DNA of 64,000 bases from Protonemura montana (GCA_947568835.1 OX387604.1:13173076-13237075), one strand, 5' to 3'. Positions 1-20,255 are shown, counted from the first letter of the stretch. Program-made: numbers and translations. Notes: generated from the sequence alone by a model not told the origin.

Positions 1-410
1 TCGGCTGGAAAGTTCGTTTTAAAGTTGGCGGCACCCAGGCGCATGCTGATCTGGTCTGTTGTCCCTCTTAAGTACAGAAAGAAGGGCTAGCTCCCCTTCT
101 TAGTTGGGTTTCACTTTTTATCTCAGATTCCAAGCTCTTTGGAAGTCACAGTTGGTGTGCCCATTGGCCAAGAGAAGGGTCTTGAGGCTCCGGGCTTCAG
201 CGTTCAAGTGGACCGCGTCGGAGATGGCCTTCGTCCGGTATGCCAGTGAGCTGGCGATCAAGCAAAGCTGCGCGGGATGGTAGTGCGATGTTGCGTTCAG
301 GTAGCGGTAAGTGTGCGTTGGCTTCCAATAAACCGAGTGACAGAGTGTGTCATCCAGTTTCTTCGTCACGAGGCAGGCCAGGAACGGGAGTTTGTTATAA
401 CCCTATTACA
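1..410 (-). mobile_element. Penelope-like retroelement fragment, broken
   Basis: Minus-strand translation gives the region that follows the reverse transcriptase in Penelope-like elements. It has a LPFLxxLV block near 375-395, then VYWKPTHTYRYLNATSHYHP (family form VYRKPTHTxRYL), and after a stop and frame change a block like LPYxxGTTDxIxxxL near 25-80. The core palm motifs and the GIY-YIG nuclease are not visible; the element runs into the left edge of the window, so the nuclease part may lie outside. At least one stop and one frameshift separate the blocks, so it is dead. The stretch at 415-636 on the same strand does not match the expected upstream RT sequence, so the element seems cut on that side. 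Family assignment is by motif recall, fairly sure. Confidence 0.7.
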
Positions 411-1319
411 TGTATCAACAGGCGACTTTCCATTCTAGATCTCCATCTTGGAAGGCATACAATCCATTCGTGTACCTGCGTTTTTCGTCCATAATTTTGC
501 GAATGGTTTCCACATTATCACACAGCTGTGCAAGTATTAGGCTCGAGTCACCGACCTGCATGCAATGCGTCATGTTAGTCTGTGTGCTCGTCACATGCAT
601 GGGAATAGTTTGCCGGTTGCAGCCACAACATCTCAACCGGTTTTAGTCCAAAAGCTTTAAATGCACTGCAGTCAGTTCAACGTTTCCAGATTGCATATTT
701 TGAATCAGTTTGTTATGCGTCAAAATTCCTTGCTCTGGAACTAGACTAGTGGAAATAATGTATATACCAGTCGGGGCCTAGATTAGTCTATGCACTTCAC
801 ATTTAAATAAATTTTAAATAAATAGTTAAATGGCTGTGTCAGAATTTTGTTAGCTCAGAGAAGAGTCAAACTGCTTAGAGAAGAGTATGGATCATTATCA
901 ACTTTTATTTGTACTTGCTATTAAAGAATATTTTGTTGCGAAAGCCAATCGAGCCCGTTGGTCCCAAGCCATTTGAAAAGTTTTTGGCGAAGATATATAT
1001 TTTATTATGAACCTAAAGGAACCTGCTAAGCCTCGAGTCTGAACATTTTAAGTGATGAATCCATCAAAGAATTTTGCATACTGCTTCGGTTTGTGATCAT
1101 TTGTATACTTAGTTAAAGCAGAGTTATGTATTATTAAATTAATTAATAAATAAAATAAATTAGCATTACACTAACATCGCAGTCAATTGTGTTGGATTTA
1201 AATCCACGATAGAAATATATATTTTAATTCTTCCCATATTTTCTTACCAGATAATGTTGTACCTATTATGACTATTGACATTTCATTAAAATCTGACAAC
1301 ATGGACCAATAGTGTATGA

Positions 1320-1690
1320 GCGTAGTGAGCAACGTCTTCAATTTCACTTAACCCAAAATCACTTTTGTGTATTTTTGTTTTGTTAATTTTTCACATTTTT
1401 GTTCGCGCTCTAGCGACCAAACGCCTGGTCTGATTTGAACCAAATTTACAGAGCACATTTTTGTATTCTCAACTTTGTTATCTACTAAGAAAAATCTGTC
1501 AAATAGTTTTGTAAAAAAATGTACAAAATGTTTCAGATTTTGTAAACAATTTTTGGAGTTGTACTGCTTAAGTATTCAATATTTGTTCACCAAACTTTGC
1601 AAAGATGTGAAATAAATGGAATTAAGTAGATCCGAAATGTGTTTGAGCTCGTTTGTGTTAATTTTGTTTATTCTGTTAATTTCAGACTTC
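1320..1690 (+). repeat. Dispersed repeat, copy 1 (partner at 44300-44660)
   Basis: This stretch shares many blocks, in the same order and orientation, with 44300-44660. Examples are TCTTCAATTTCACT, a block ending CAGAGCACATTTTTGT, CAGATTTTGTA, and a CACCAAACT block followed by GAGAAATA- or GTGAAATA-like sequence. The copies differ by many substitutions and small indels, so the family is old. No coding capacity or terminal repeats were seen. It could be part of a larger transposon or a LINE 3' UTR. Confidence 0.65.
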
Positions 1691-3334
1691 ATTTTGTGAA
1701 TTATGGCTATTTTGCTTGGATCTTTACAAATGAGATCATCCCAAAATATTGCCACTCTCACCTTACAACGCAACTCAAATTGCGTTCGTAGAGCCCTTTT
1801 GTAATAGAAAGCTTGGTAATGGGAATAAATAAGAATGATAACCGAGACAGCTATCTACAACATCTTTGCCTACATCACAGCACTGACAGGCCAATTTTAC
1901 AGAACTCGCATTGAACATGGCTGAAATCGCCCGACATTCCAATTTCTGGTGACATAACTCATTCAATGGAAACTCACAGAGATGCAAGTCCTGGAAAGCA
2001 CTTTTACGTCAATAACGAGCGTCTAGTGTGCCATGCTTGATGAACGATCATTTCCAAACATAACTTCTGACAATATAAACTCATGATGATATTTGATGTC
2101 ACATTTTTGTGCTCTCCATGTGCTTCTTTGCCGCTTTTTCATCTCCCGATTCTTCCGACATCGGGCTCCACTCGTTTGTTTTTAGAAGCACTCAGGAGAG
2201 AGCTAAAGGCTAATAATTAAAAGCAACCCATAACATACTCAACGCTATAACCTTTATACTAAGATTGCTACTATTACTAAAGATTCCTAAAGATTGCTAC
2301 TACTATTCTATATTCCCTATTTCTATATTCTATTACATTATATAATATTAATTTTTTTAGTATTTCATCATATTATTATTGCTCAACACTTGTAACAACA
2401 CTTCTTAGTCACTATTTAGCCACCCTGGAGGCCTACATTATATACTTGTATCTGCTCCCAAGTTGTAAAATAAATAAAATTAAAAATATATAAAATTAAA
2501 ATTAAAGTCGAAGCAAGTTCATTTGACAAAGTGTCTTCGGTAGATGCGACAGTAGAAAATGAAGCAATTAGCAAAGCAGAAAGCAATCATTGCTCAAATA
2601 AGTCACCCTTGGAAGTCAACCCAGCAAATAATAGAGTGCTCCGAAAAAGGGACAACTGTTCTTAATTTATTTTTAATTGTTTTTTCTTTTTCAGTTTCCT
2701 TTACAATAAATATCTCCAGAGCAGTTTCGTTTTTCTTCTGTTTTCGAGAGAACGTGTGCACTGACTCCAGTGCCAAGGCCTGCAAAATGGGCAATGTACG
2801 CTTGTTAAAATCCAGCAGGTATGATATGGTTAGAAAGGATAAACAGAAAATTTGGACACACTGGATAGGAAACGTTACATTCATCGCCTTATACAAGCAT
2901 TTAGCACGGCATGCTTGAAACTTTGCTTCAATCCATCATTTAAAACATGTAAATCCAATCAACTGAAAATAGAATAGCATTAATTTGGTTTAATCCTAAT
3001 AGTACAGCATATATTCTAAAATGTGTGATTTTGTCACTCTGTCTTCAGCCTTAAGAGAAACTGGCATGGTAGATCGGCTTTAGCACTCGACCAATTGTGA
3101 AGGTTAGGTTAAGGAATACAAGTTTAAGAGTAATAATTAAATATTTACTTAATTGGGAACCTCTGCAGGGTTAGTGGCTGTCTGTACATCCAATCGCTTT
3201 CACAAAATCACCCGAGATTTTTTTGTAGCTTTCTTTCTTCATGATTTAAATAATTGGACGAAAATTACACATTTTCAAACAAAACTTAACTTGTGCAAAG
3301 CAACACCGAACCCCAAGTTGCATAACAAAGCAAC

Positions 3335-3475
3335 ATTTAATATTTATTTATTTATTTATTTATTTAAGTTTCTCTTACAATTGTACAGTTATGTAATGGT
3401 GGTAAGGTAATATAATATAATGGTTATAATAGAATAATAATAATAATAATAATAATAAATGATATTATATAATGC
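3335..3475. repeat. ATTT and AAT microsatellites, possible retroelement tail
   Basis: A (TTTA)n run at about 3338-3365 is followed within 70 bases by an (AAT)n run at about 3428-3460. Read on the minus strand these are A-rich tails, and the sequence above them (3480-3600) could be a decayed LINE 3' end, but no protein motif is convincing. Confidence 0.4.
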
Positions 3476-4246
3476 TAAGAATGGTAATTATAATAATGAT
3501 TTAATGCTATTAATGTAGTTATAAGGGACATTGGACATTTTGGTAGCTGCTTTTAAATTTTTTGGCAGAAATTTCTTTAGCTTTGGTCCATACCATAAGC
3601 ATCACCGATAGACTTCGTAGTGGTTGGAAATATTTCAATCAATCACAAAAATCTCAATCACAGATTGCTCGGAAATACTAAACTTGCAGGGAAAATTAAG
3701 GCAGAGGAAACATGGGCACGGAATATTGCCGCCCGAATTTAAATTCCTTGTAAGTTATGCATTCTATCGGCTGTACATGCAGTCACTTGGTCTAAATGTC
3801 AGCTGACCGTACATGCTGTACGTCAAAGACCTATAAGATGCACTTGCTGTCTGTCGGCTGAATCAAAGATACTAGTTTAACCATAGAATAAGACCAACAT
3901 AATATAAGACATATAATTTTATATGTAAAACTCCTTCCATAGACGTTATCCTACGAGTTGAGAATTACTTTCTATTCGGCTAAATTTGCTCAAATTTGCA
4001 TCAGCTGGTCAGCTGCACATGTCATCAACTGAAAAAGCGATCACATTAATTTCCCAACAGTTGACTCTACTGGGCAAGACGTCAAAAGACAAGACAAGAC
4101 GACGGGTTCTGTCAAATTACCGACCAGGTCGTACGTTTTCTATGCAATTTTATTTGTTTCATTACTGTATACACTCCTCTGAAGATAATATATAGAAATT
4201 TCGATTTGAATTGCATAATTCTTTTACAGTGTGTTTTGATCGGAGA

Positions 4247-11109
<6,863 letters not shown>

Positions 11110-11944
11110 TTTTGAAGTGAACGACAATTTTCAAATGTTTTCAACTTGCTGAGCAGTGAGCTGACATCATTAAATGTGCACCTGAATCTCATTCCCATGG
11201 GAAGTATTGGTTTGAAACCATTCAACCGTTATTCAACATGCCACACCCGCTAGAAAATTTTAATTTATTACTGAGCTGTTTGATAGACAGTTAAGCTGTA
11301 CAGTGTTCAATGACCAAAGAAATACATTATTGTGCAAGTTATGACACTGATTTATTTGAAATAGCTCAAGATTTTTGTTTGGAAAAATCCTTGTCATGAA
11401 ATAATTATAGATCTGTCCAGTACTTAGAGCTACCAAAAAAAGAAATTAAACATACATTCACAGGACTCTAAGACAACCCAGGCTTTAAGGCTGAAAAAAA
11501 TACACCGGGTTCGTTAGTGCTAAACCACTTCCTCCAGTCGTATACACTTTTTGTTTTGTACAAAACAGGTTCTGAACACGAACATTTTTGCACCAAATGT
11601 GGTCAATATAAAGATTTTGGTGGCATGTGTCAACAAAGATAACTTAATTTCCTTTTCCCTTTATCTAACATAAAAACTCCATATAAGTCCAACAAGTCCA
11701 TAAGTTTTGACCATATTATGATGTGATAGGAAACACGTAGGTATTTCTTTCTTGGTTATTATTTTGAAAACTTCCGCCAACAAATTTTTACTATAGCAAA
11801 TGCGCATGCGGGTAAAATTGTAATATGTTGTTTTGTTATTGCTCCGCTCGTTGTCAAAATGTTGCTGAGCTTTTAATTATCAAAGAGTCGTAGATTTCTG
11901 GTCGTAGTGGGCTTCGTAGCTGTCATTGCTCAAATAGATAGAAA
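11110..11944. other. RUNDC1 - RNase T2 intergenic region
   Basis: This 835-bp spacer contains the RUNDC1 3' UTR and the RNase T2 promoter and 5' UTR. No coding sequence, repeat or distinctive element was seen. Confidence 0.5.
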
Positions 11945-14900
11945 ATGATAATTATTTTTCAGTGTTTTTTGATATTCGGATATCTGATTGCTGCAAACTC
12001 TAAAAATGTTGACAGGTGACTTTATTCCCTTTAAATATTCTCCGCAACTAAACACTTTTCTCCTTTTGCGATGATAAGGGAAAGCTGGCAAAGCTAACCT
12101 TAATTTCAACCATTGCAATCACGTAACCATCTTTTTAACATGGGTTACTACTTTTAAGCAACGCTCCACAACGTGCTGATAAATTAAATATTTCTTCAGG
12201 GGGCATCGTGCGTTATTAAGACCACTTGAAATTTTGTTTCTAGTTTAGTATCAACAACTCATCCCTTCGATGTCCTGATCTTCACCCAACACTGGCCGAT
12301 CACAGTTTGCCTGGCATGGAAAGAGCTGGAGCCAGACCACACTTGCGTCTTACCTACCCTCAAAGATATATGGACCGTCCATGGTATTTGGTATGTGATT
12401 CTATCAAGTTTGTTTATTACTTTGTGTATGGTTATGTTAGGTTCGATGTTGATTCGAAATCAATAAAGAATTGTTCAATTCTGTTAACACCACGAAGTAG
12501 GATGCGTTTAAGCCTGGTGCTAATGGAAGGAAGGCGCTTGTGGAAGGTTGCACCGTTTGAGCACCGCTCTGCCTGCTTGCACCAAGTTTCAACAGACCTT
12601 TTCAACATGCATGCACTAGTAGTTCTTAGCAATGCACTCAGACTTCGAGGTTGACTGATTTTAGATCACAGCAAATTAATTTCATGGACTATTTAATGCA
12701 GATAATACATGTTAATAGTTAAAATATCATCATAATAGCATAGCAACATTATTATAACTGCTACAATGTATCACGTCTACTGTCTACAATATGAACTATG
12801 GACTGTTAAACTAGCTGCCTCTGCGAGTTGCAAACGAGCACGTAGCGCATGTATGTTATTAAGATGATGTTCGAACTCAGCATCGTGCGCAGAGCAGTTT
12901 ACTGCTACTACTAGCGCTTGTACGTTCCAACCAAACACTAGTTAGTTGCAAGCTTCATTCTTTTCTTAAGCGCTATGCTTTAATCTAAACCCATCCTTGT
13001 TTAATGGCCATAGACCATAGAATTTGAAATATTGGTTAGACAGAAGCTGATTGCTTTTAGGAACCTGCTCGCTTGCTGCGGTTGGCTTAGCGTGTAACGC
13101 TTATATTTATTTGTATTTGTATTTATTATTATTATCCCGTTGACTAGAACATTATACAGAGTATGGGTATCGTCAGATTGTTAATGCTAATTTGCTAATA
13201 CTAACGTTGAATAATGCTATAAAATGCTATTGTACATAATGATAAGTAATAGATGTTCAATGATAATAAAATAATAATGTGAGGGCTTGGTGGAGGGATG
13301 GAGGCTATTAGGAGGTATCTTGATTGAGGTATTCTGAGAGGGTAGTAGCTAGCGACAAAACTGGCGCCAAATTTGAATGGCTTGAATTCCAGCTGGCAAT
13401 ATGTAGGGAAACCACGGCTGGGCATCTAACCAACATAAGCGTTACCCATTCTCCATGTGGTTTTGTCACAACTACAGGTGACATGCTCGCAGTCGCCCAC
13501 AAGTGATTGGCTTCTACGTAATCTATATTTCAATTTCTATAAAGGAACATATGAAGTGTGCAATATGCTGTGGTGAGCAAAGTGTGTCTTGTGAATGATT
13601 GATTAATTACTTGCTGTACTTTTTGGCTGCCAGCTTTGTTCAGTGTATGGAAATTGTTCAACAAAACAACTTCTCAGGCAGTTCTTTGCACATTACTATA
13701 TGGCCTTTCAACTGCTTTATTTACTACCTACTATGCAGTGTAACTTACTAACTTTCTACTGGAAAACTTGCTATGTAGCATTACACATTTATTGCTGATG
13801 GTCATGATGGTCATGATTATTGGTTATTCCCATTATCTTTTTTGGGAAGCCAAAGCCTCCAAAGCCTTTTAAGTCTGATCAGGAGAGGCTTGGAGTCTGT
13901 AAGGAACTATTTAAGGAAACTATTATACCATTGAATAGAGGAGTACTGAGGAAACTATAGAGAGATTCAAACATGCTAACAAGATTAAAGGCATCAATCC
14001 TCCTTTTGGCAAATTTTTACACCTGACATATTCACGGGTTTCTCCCATTTTCAATCAGGCATGTGTCCACGACCAAGTCTTCGAAACTGCATAGCCGGAG
14101 TCTCCCACACTCATAATGCTATGCGACCTTGATCTCAGTTACTTTACATTTCAGACATTACTTGTGACATTATTTGTCGAGACCAAGTACACATAGAATA
14201 GCCAAACCAGCCAAGCCCTTAGTTGTTTTTATATTACTTTTTCTAGGTAAAAACTTTTTTCATCAGCATCTAAGACATATTTCTGATTGACAGGCCTACA
14301 AAATTGGGAACAATTGGCCCACAATTTTGCAACAACACCTGGCCATTTGACCCAAAACAACTAGCTGCTATCGAACCTCAACTGGAACAGTATTGGGGCA
14401 ACGTGCATTCTGGCAGTCGCTATGCGCTTTGGCAACACGAGTGGGCGAAACATGGCACATGTGCTGCCCAGCTAACAGCGCTCAACTCTGAAGTAGACTA
14501 CTTTGGTCAGGGTCTCAAGTGGATTTCTCAGTACAACATGGACACGGTGTTGAAGAAGGCTGGAATCCTTCCTGGATCAGAACATGATGCTCTCCAACTG
14601 AGCAATGCAGTGCACACGGTCCTTGGCATGGATGCTGCAATTGAATGCCTCACTGACAGAGTATGTTAACTAAAATTGGATTAAATTTGGTTGATTTCAT
14701 TATGGTTGTAGTCCAATAAAATTGTCTGCAAAGGTTTTGGGTTGGTTCCCCAGGAATTTCGGTTCCATGGAACCGTAATTCTGTAGTGTTCCAAATAGTT
14801 TCAATTTTTTACATATGCACAAGAAAAAAGATAAGTAATTATTAAATGAAGTGTTATTTTAAATATGCTGATAACATTAGTTTTGGATGTAGACAAGATA

Positions 14901-16143
14901 TTGTCGCTAATTTTTTTCTTTGCCTTTTTACTAAATTACAGTATCACTGGAAGATCATGTCTGTACTTACCTAAAAACACTATCATTATAATGCAAACCT
15001 TGACAAACCTGAATGTTCGCAAAACATTAGAAAATTATTTCGATCAATGTTGACCCAAAACACAAACTACACAGTAAATATTTATTGTGATTGTGGACTA
15101 CTTCTACTGTAAAATCTAATCCAAATTATGTTTTACTGTTAACTGTATCAGCAGAGTGCTTAAAGTTAATCCCCGATTTGCTTATATGATTTTATATAGT
15201 GCCAAGTATCAATTAAAAGCCCCATTTATTGACAATTTTCTGTTAGATGCCAACTGCTTGTCTGACCTCATCCTAGGAAGACATAACTGCAGTGACAGCT
15301 TGCGCTTGGCCGGTTCCTTGGTACTCCGACGGTCTGTTAGGTCTTGGGTCTAAACTTAATGGTAGTCTTGCAATTCATCTTGCACTGTATGTCTCTTGTA
15401 TACACCTTGGCAAGTAGCCTCTCTGCCAAGCGCATGCTGCCATTAAGTCAGGATCCCTGGAATAGTGTCATGCAAGCAGCGTGACGGTAAACAGAAAATG
15501 TGTGATATTGGGTTCCACATTTCTAACATTCTTCTCCATAACATGTCATTGATTGGTCTTCCTGACACTATACATCAGGAAGAAAAATCCTTCAAAAATC
15601 CTTCAGCATGACTGGGTTTTTTTTTTAGTGTTGGTGCTGAAAGATAATGATAGGAACTTAAAATTTTGGAACTAAATGGAATGGAAACCAAACTTTTTTC
15701 TAAAGTTTTTTTTTTTCATTTCAGGTTCCCGTTCTAATTTGTCCCACTTTTAAGTTCTGACTCAAGTTACAGTTCCCAATTCAATACCTGCTGCATAAGC
15801 ATTACGCCGTTTACATTCTTGACATTGTAGCAGAGAATTCAAATTTAATTTAATTCTGTAATTTCTTTATTAATTTCAGAAAACGGGAATTGTGTACTTG
15901 TTCGAGATAAGAATATGCTTCAACAAAGAGCTGGAGCTGACTGATTGTGATGGCATCAAGACGATCATCAACGAAACATCCATAATTACCAACTGTCCTC
16001 CTGGTAAATCTATTGTTTATCCGGGAAAAGTACCGCAGACAAGACAAGCTCCAATGCCGGACATCAATCCTCCTGTGCCAAAAATGCGTTGGCTTCTGGA
16101 CGTTTTGTATGGCATAAAGTTGATCCAGTGGCTGACCTTGTAA
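11945..16143 (+). CDS. RNASET2: Secreted/lysosomal ribonuclease T2
   Basis: Acid RNase that cleaves single-stranded RNA through a 2',3'-cyclic phosphate, acting in lysosomes or outside the cell. Exons 11945-12015, 12244-12390, 14294-14660 and 15880-16143 give 282 residues. The N-terminus (MIIIFQCFLIFGYLIAA) is a signal peptide. Active-site motif CAS I is FTQHWP and CAS II is HEWAKHGTC, so both catalytic histidines, the Glu and the Lys are present. Also visible are the conserved CVLPTLKDIWTVHGIWP and GPQFCNNTWPFD blocks and a late ICFNKELELTDC block, with Cys spacing as in animal T2 enzymes. N-glycosylation sequons include NNT, and NET near the C-terminus. The C-terminal ~45 residues after the NCPPG block are unlike the family and may be lineage-specific. 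Intron 2 (12391-14293) contains repeat remnants. Confidence 0.93.
12391..14293 (+). other. RNase T2 intron 2 with repeat remnants
   Basis: This 1.9-kb intron holds a stretch at about 13106-13330 that, read on the minus strand, ends in AAT- and AAATAC-rich sequence like a retroelement 3' tail. An open segment at 12432-12632 (minus) could be a decayed ORF but matches nothing I recognise. No other feature was seen. Confidence 0.4.
14661..15879 (+). other. RNase T2 intron 3
   Basis: This 1.2-kb AT-rich intron shows no gene, RNA or clear repeat. Short open frames at 14865-15353 are low-complexity and have no family resemblance. Confidence 0.4.
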
Positions 16144-16885
16144 CAGTACGACCTACCTGCATGAAGAGGGTCCTGATGGGATTCTGATATGTTTTTCATA
16201 TTCAAACAGGTTGTATTTACCTGTATAAATGAACGTGTGTGTAAAGATTGTACAAAAACATGAATATACATATTATTTTCAATTTAATGAATGATTTTCA
16301 CTTGTCCTTATTCTCTAAATCTATAGTTTTAATGCAATAATCTGTGTATGCTACCCTGCTGCATCTGAAACAAACCACACTTTATAAAGAAATTACAACC
16401 AACGTCCTGAATATCATGACATGAACATACAAGCACTAATAATAATAATAGTGTTTATTAACAGTATACATTTAAAGACAATGTTATGTTTCGTCATGTA
16501 AATTTACAGGTAAATTACAGTCTAGATAAATTTCCTGTGGAATTTGGAGTTATGGACTTGTAGCTTGTATTTTCGTTCAGGTTCGGACACCTTCAAAATC
16601 TTGGGTAGACTTGTTCAAGACCAGCCATTGGCTCGCTGCTTTCTAGACGTCATTCTAGGCGCGACTTGTGTTATGGTTGGAGGTGGTTGGTGTAGAGTGG
16701 TGTAGAGCAAGATCGGTTCGTGGGAAGTTAGCCTCAGCCTTCGCCTTCAAAAGCTCGGAATTGCTCGGAATTGCTTAACAGACTATGTGAACGTACCGCA
16801 GTAAAAAAAGTGTGTACAAAAGGAACAGCACATAAATATTCCACTCTTAATAACACATGAAAGCAAATAGAAACTACATTGCATT
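16144..16885. other. Spacer between RNase T2 and the tandem array
   Basis: This holds the probable RNase T2 3' UTR, an AAT microsatellite at about 16438-16450 that could be the tail of a minus-strand retroelement, and unremarkable sequence up to the first, diverged array unit. Confidence 0.4.
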
Positions 16886-17758
16886 TTTCACAGATAATAG
16901 AACACGTGATGCGCTATCGATCCGTGATGGTCTAAATTTTTGGCCCAGCCCTGGACAAAAAAAGGCTAACTTTTTCAAAATTTTTGTTATCATTTATTTG
17001 CGAGAAAATGAAGGGGGGGTACTCCCTTGAAAATGTTACAGATGATAGAGTACGTGATGGGCTTTCGATCTGTGATGGTCTTAATTTTTGGCCCAGCCCT
17101 GGACAAAAACAGGCTAACTTTTTCAAAATTTTTGTTATCATTTATTTGCGAGAAAATGAAGGGGGGGTACTCCCTTGAAATTTTCACAGATGATAGAGTA
17201 CGTGATGAGCTTTTGATCTGTGATGGTCTCAATTTTTGGCCCAGCCCTGGACAAAAAAAGGCTAACTTTTTCAAAATTGTTGTTATCATTTATTTGCGAG
17301 AAAATGAAGGGGGGGTACTCCCTTGAAATTTTCACAGATGATAGAGTACGTGATGAGCTTTTGATCTGTGATGGTCTAAATATTTGGCCCAGCCCTGGAC
17401 AAAAAAAGGCTAACTTTTTCAAAATTGTTGTTATCATTTATTTGCGAGAAAATGAAGATGAAGGGGGGGTACTCCCTTGAAATTTTCACAGATGATAGAG
17501 TACGTGATGGGCTTTCGATCTGTGATGGTCTCTATTTTTGGCCCAGCCCTGGACAAAAAAAGGCTAACTTTTTCAAAATTTTTGTTATCATTTATTTGTG
17601 AGAAAATAAAGGGGGGGTACTCCCTTGAAATTTTCACAGATGATAGAGTACGTGATGGGCGTTCGATCCGTGATGGTCTGAATTTTTGGCCCAGCCCTGG
17701 ACAAAAAAAGGCTAACTTTTTCAAAATTTTTGTTATCATTTATTTGCGAGAAAATGAA

Positions 17759-17967
17759 GGGGGGGTACTCCCTTGAAATTTTCACAGATGATAGAGTACG
17801 TGATAGGCTTTCGATCCGTGAAGGTCTAAATTTTTGGCCCAGCCCTGGGCAGAAATGAGAATAAGCCTACAAAACTCATAAGCGCTAGCCTTCAAAAATA
17901 CGTGATGTACTGAACGAGACAGGCTAACAATAAAAAAATTTGGTTTTCATTTATTTGCGCGAAAATG
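17759..17967 (+). repeat. Long variant unit 1 of the tandem array
   Basis: This unit starts as a normal one with the AGGCTTTCGATCCGTGAAGG subtype. From CCCTGGGCAGAAATGAG it carries about 110 bases not found in normal units (including CATAAGCGCTAGCCTTC and a second ACGTGATGTACTGAAC), then rejoins at a CATTTATTTGCG end. It is nearly identical to the units at 18857 and 20256. Confidence 0.9.
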
Positions 17968-18856
17968 AAGGGGGGATACTCCCTTGAAATTTTCACAGAT
18001 GATAGAGTACGTGATGGGCTTTCGATCTGTGATGGTCTAAATTTTTGGCCCAGCCCTGGACAAAAAAAGGCTAACTTTTTCAAAATTTTTGTTATCATTT
18101 ATTTGCGAGAAAATGAAGGGGGTAACTCCCTTGAAATTTTCACAGATGATAGAGTACGTGATGAGCTTTTGATCTGTGATGGTCTCAATTTTTGGCCCAG
18201 CCCTGGACAAAAAAAGGCTAACTTTTTCAAAATTGTTGTTATCATTTATTTGCGAGAAAATGAAGGGGGGGTACTCCCTTGAAATTTTCACAGATGATAG
18301 AGTACGTGATGAGCTTTTGATCTGTGATGGTCTCAATTTTTGGCCCACCCCTGGACAAAAAAAGGCTAACTTTTTCAAAATTGTTGTTATCATTTATTTG
18401 CGAAAAAATGAAGGGGGGGTACTCCCTTGAAATTTTCACAGATGATAGAGTACGTGATGGGCTTTCGATCTGTGATGGTCTAAATTTTTGGCCCAGCCCT
18501 GGACAAAAAATGGCAAACTTTTTCAAAATTGTTGTTATCATTTATTTGCGAGAAAATGAAGGGGGGGTACTCCCTTGAAATTTGCACAGATGATAGAGTA
18601 CGTGATGAGCTTTTGATCTGTGATGGTCTCAATTTTTGGCCCAGCCCTGGACAAAAAAAGGCTAACTTTTTCAAAATTGTTGTTATCATTTATTTGCGAG
18701 AAAATGAAGGGGAGGTACTCCCTTGAAATTTTCACAGATGATAGAGTACGTGATGGGCTTTCGATCTGTGATGGTCTGAATTTTTGGCCCAGCCCTGGAC
18801 AAAAAAAGGCTAACTTTTTCAAAATTTTTGTTATCATTTATTTGCGAGAAAATGAA

Positions 18857-19069
18857 GGGGGGGTACTCCCTTGAAATTTTCACAGATGATAGAGTACGTG
18901 ATAGGCTTTCGATCCGTGAAGGTCTAAACTTTTGGCCCAGCCCTGGGCAGAAATGAGAATAAGCCTACAAAACTCATAAGCGCTAGCCTTCAAAAATACG
19001 TGATGTACTGAACGAGACAGGCTAACAATAAAAAAATTTGGTTTTCATTTATTTGCGCGAAAATGAAGG
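18857..19069 (+). repeat. Long variant unit 2 of the tandem array
   Basis: Second copy of the longer unit, with the same subtype lead-in and the same extra segment. It lies about 1.1 kb after the first variant, with six normal units between them. Confidence 0.9.
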
Positions 19070-20255
19070 GGGGGTTACTCCCTTGAAATTTTCACAGATG
19101 ATAGAGTACGTGATGGGCTTTTGATCTATGATGGTCTCAATTTTTGGCCCAGCCCTGGACAAAAAAAGGCTAACTTTTTCAAAATTGTTGTTATCATTTA
19201 TTTGCGAGAAAATGAAGGGGGGGTACTCCCTTGAAATTTTCACAGATGATAGAGTACGTGATGAGCTTTTGATCTGTGATGGTCTCAATTTTTGGCCCAG
19301 CCCTGGACAAAAAAAGGCTAACTTTTTCAAAATTGTTGTTATCATTTATTTGCGCGAAAATGAAGGGGGGGTACTCCCTTGAAATTTTCACAGATGATAG
19401 AGTACGTGATGGGCTTTCGATCTGTGATGGTCTAAATTTTTGGCCCAGCCCTGGACAAAAAAAGGCTAACTTTTTCAAAATTTTTGTTATCATTCATTTG
19501 CGAGAAAATGTAGGGGGGGTACTTCCTTGAAATTTTCACAGATGATAGAGTACGTGATGAGCTTTTGATCTGTGATGGTCTCAATTTTTAGCCCAGCCCT
19601 GGACAAAAATAGGCAAACTTTTTCAAAATTGTTGTTATCATTTATTTGCGAGAAAATGAAGGGGGGGTACTCCCTTGAAATTTTCACAGATGATAGAGTA
19701 CGTGATGAGCTTTTGATCTGTGATGGTCTAAATTTTTGGCCCAGCCCTGGACAAAAAAAGGCTAACTTTGTCAAAATTTTTGTTATCATTTATTTGCGAG
19801 AAAATGAAGGGGGGGTACTCCCTTGAAATTTTCACAGATGATAGAGTACGTGATGGGCTTTTGATCTGTGATGGTCTAAATTTTTGGCCCAGCCCTGGAC
19901 AAAAAAAGGCTAACTTTTTCAAAATTGTTGTTATCATTTATTTGCGAGAAAATGAAGGGGGGGTACTCCCTTGAAATTTTCACAGATGATAGAGTACGTG
20001 ATGGGCTTTCGATCTGTGATGGTCTAAATTTTTGGCCCAGCCCTGGACAAAAAATGGCAAACTTTTTCAAAATTGTTGTTATCATTTATTTGCGAGAAAA
20101 TGAAGGGGGGGGGTACTCCCTTGAAATTTGCACAGATGATAGAGTACGTGATGAGCTTTTGATCTGTGATGGTCTCAATTTTTGGCCCAGCCCTGGACAA
20201 AAAAAGGCTAACTTTTTCAAAATTTTTGTTATCATTTATTTGCGAGAAAATGAAG

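Larger units (their letters stand above)
411..4246. other. Gene-free left flank of RUNDC1, repeat remnants
   Basis: No gene is recognised in this 3.8 kb. It holds a dispersed repeat copy (about 1320-1690), a stretch with the look of a LINE 3' tail ending in A-rich AATAAA-type sequence (about 2040-2500), and ATTT and AAT microsatellites at 3335-3470. Open frames on both strands at 2559-2918 resemble no family I know. A 5' untranslated exon of RUNDC1 is likely somewhere here, because a good 3' splice site (TTTTACAG) ends 18 bases before the RUNDC1 ATG. Confidence 0.5.

Noticed and set aside
415-636. 73-codon minus-strand frame containing a coiled-coil-like stretch, considered as a syntaxin-like exon or upstream Penelope RT
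   Set aside because: Similarity is too weak for either. It lacks splice context and does not match the RT region expected at that place.
2559-2918. 119-codon open frame overlapped by 97 codons on the other strand
   Set aside because: Both frames are hydrophobic or low-complexity and match nothing; chance in repeat-rich sequence is likelier.
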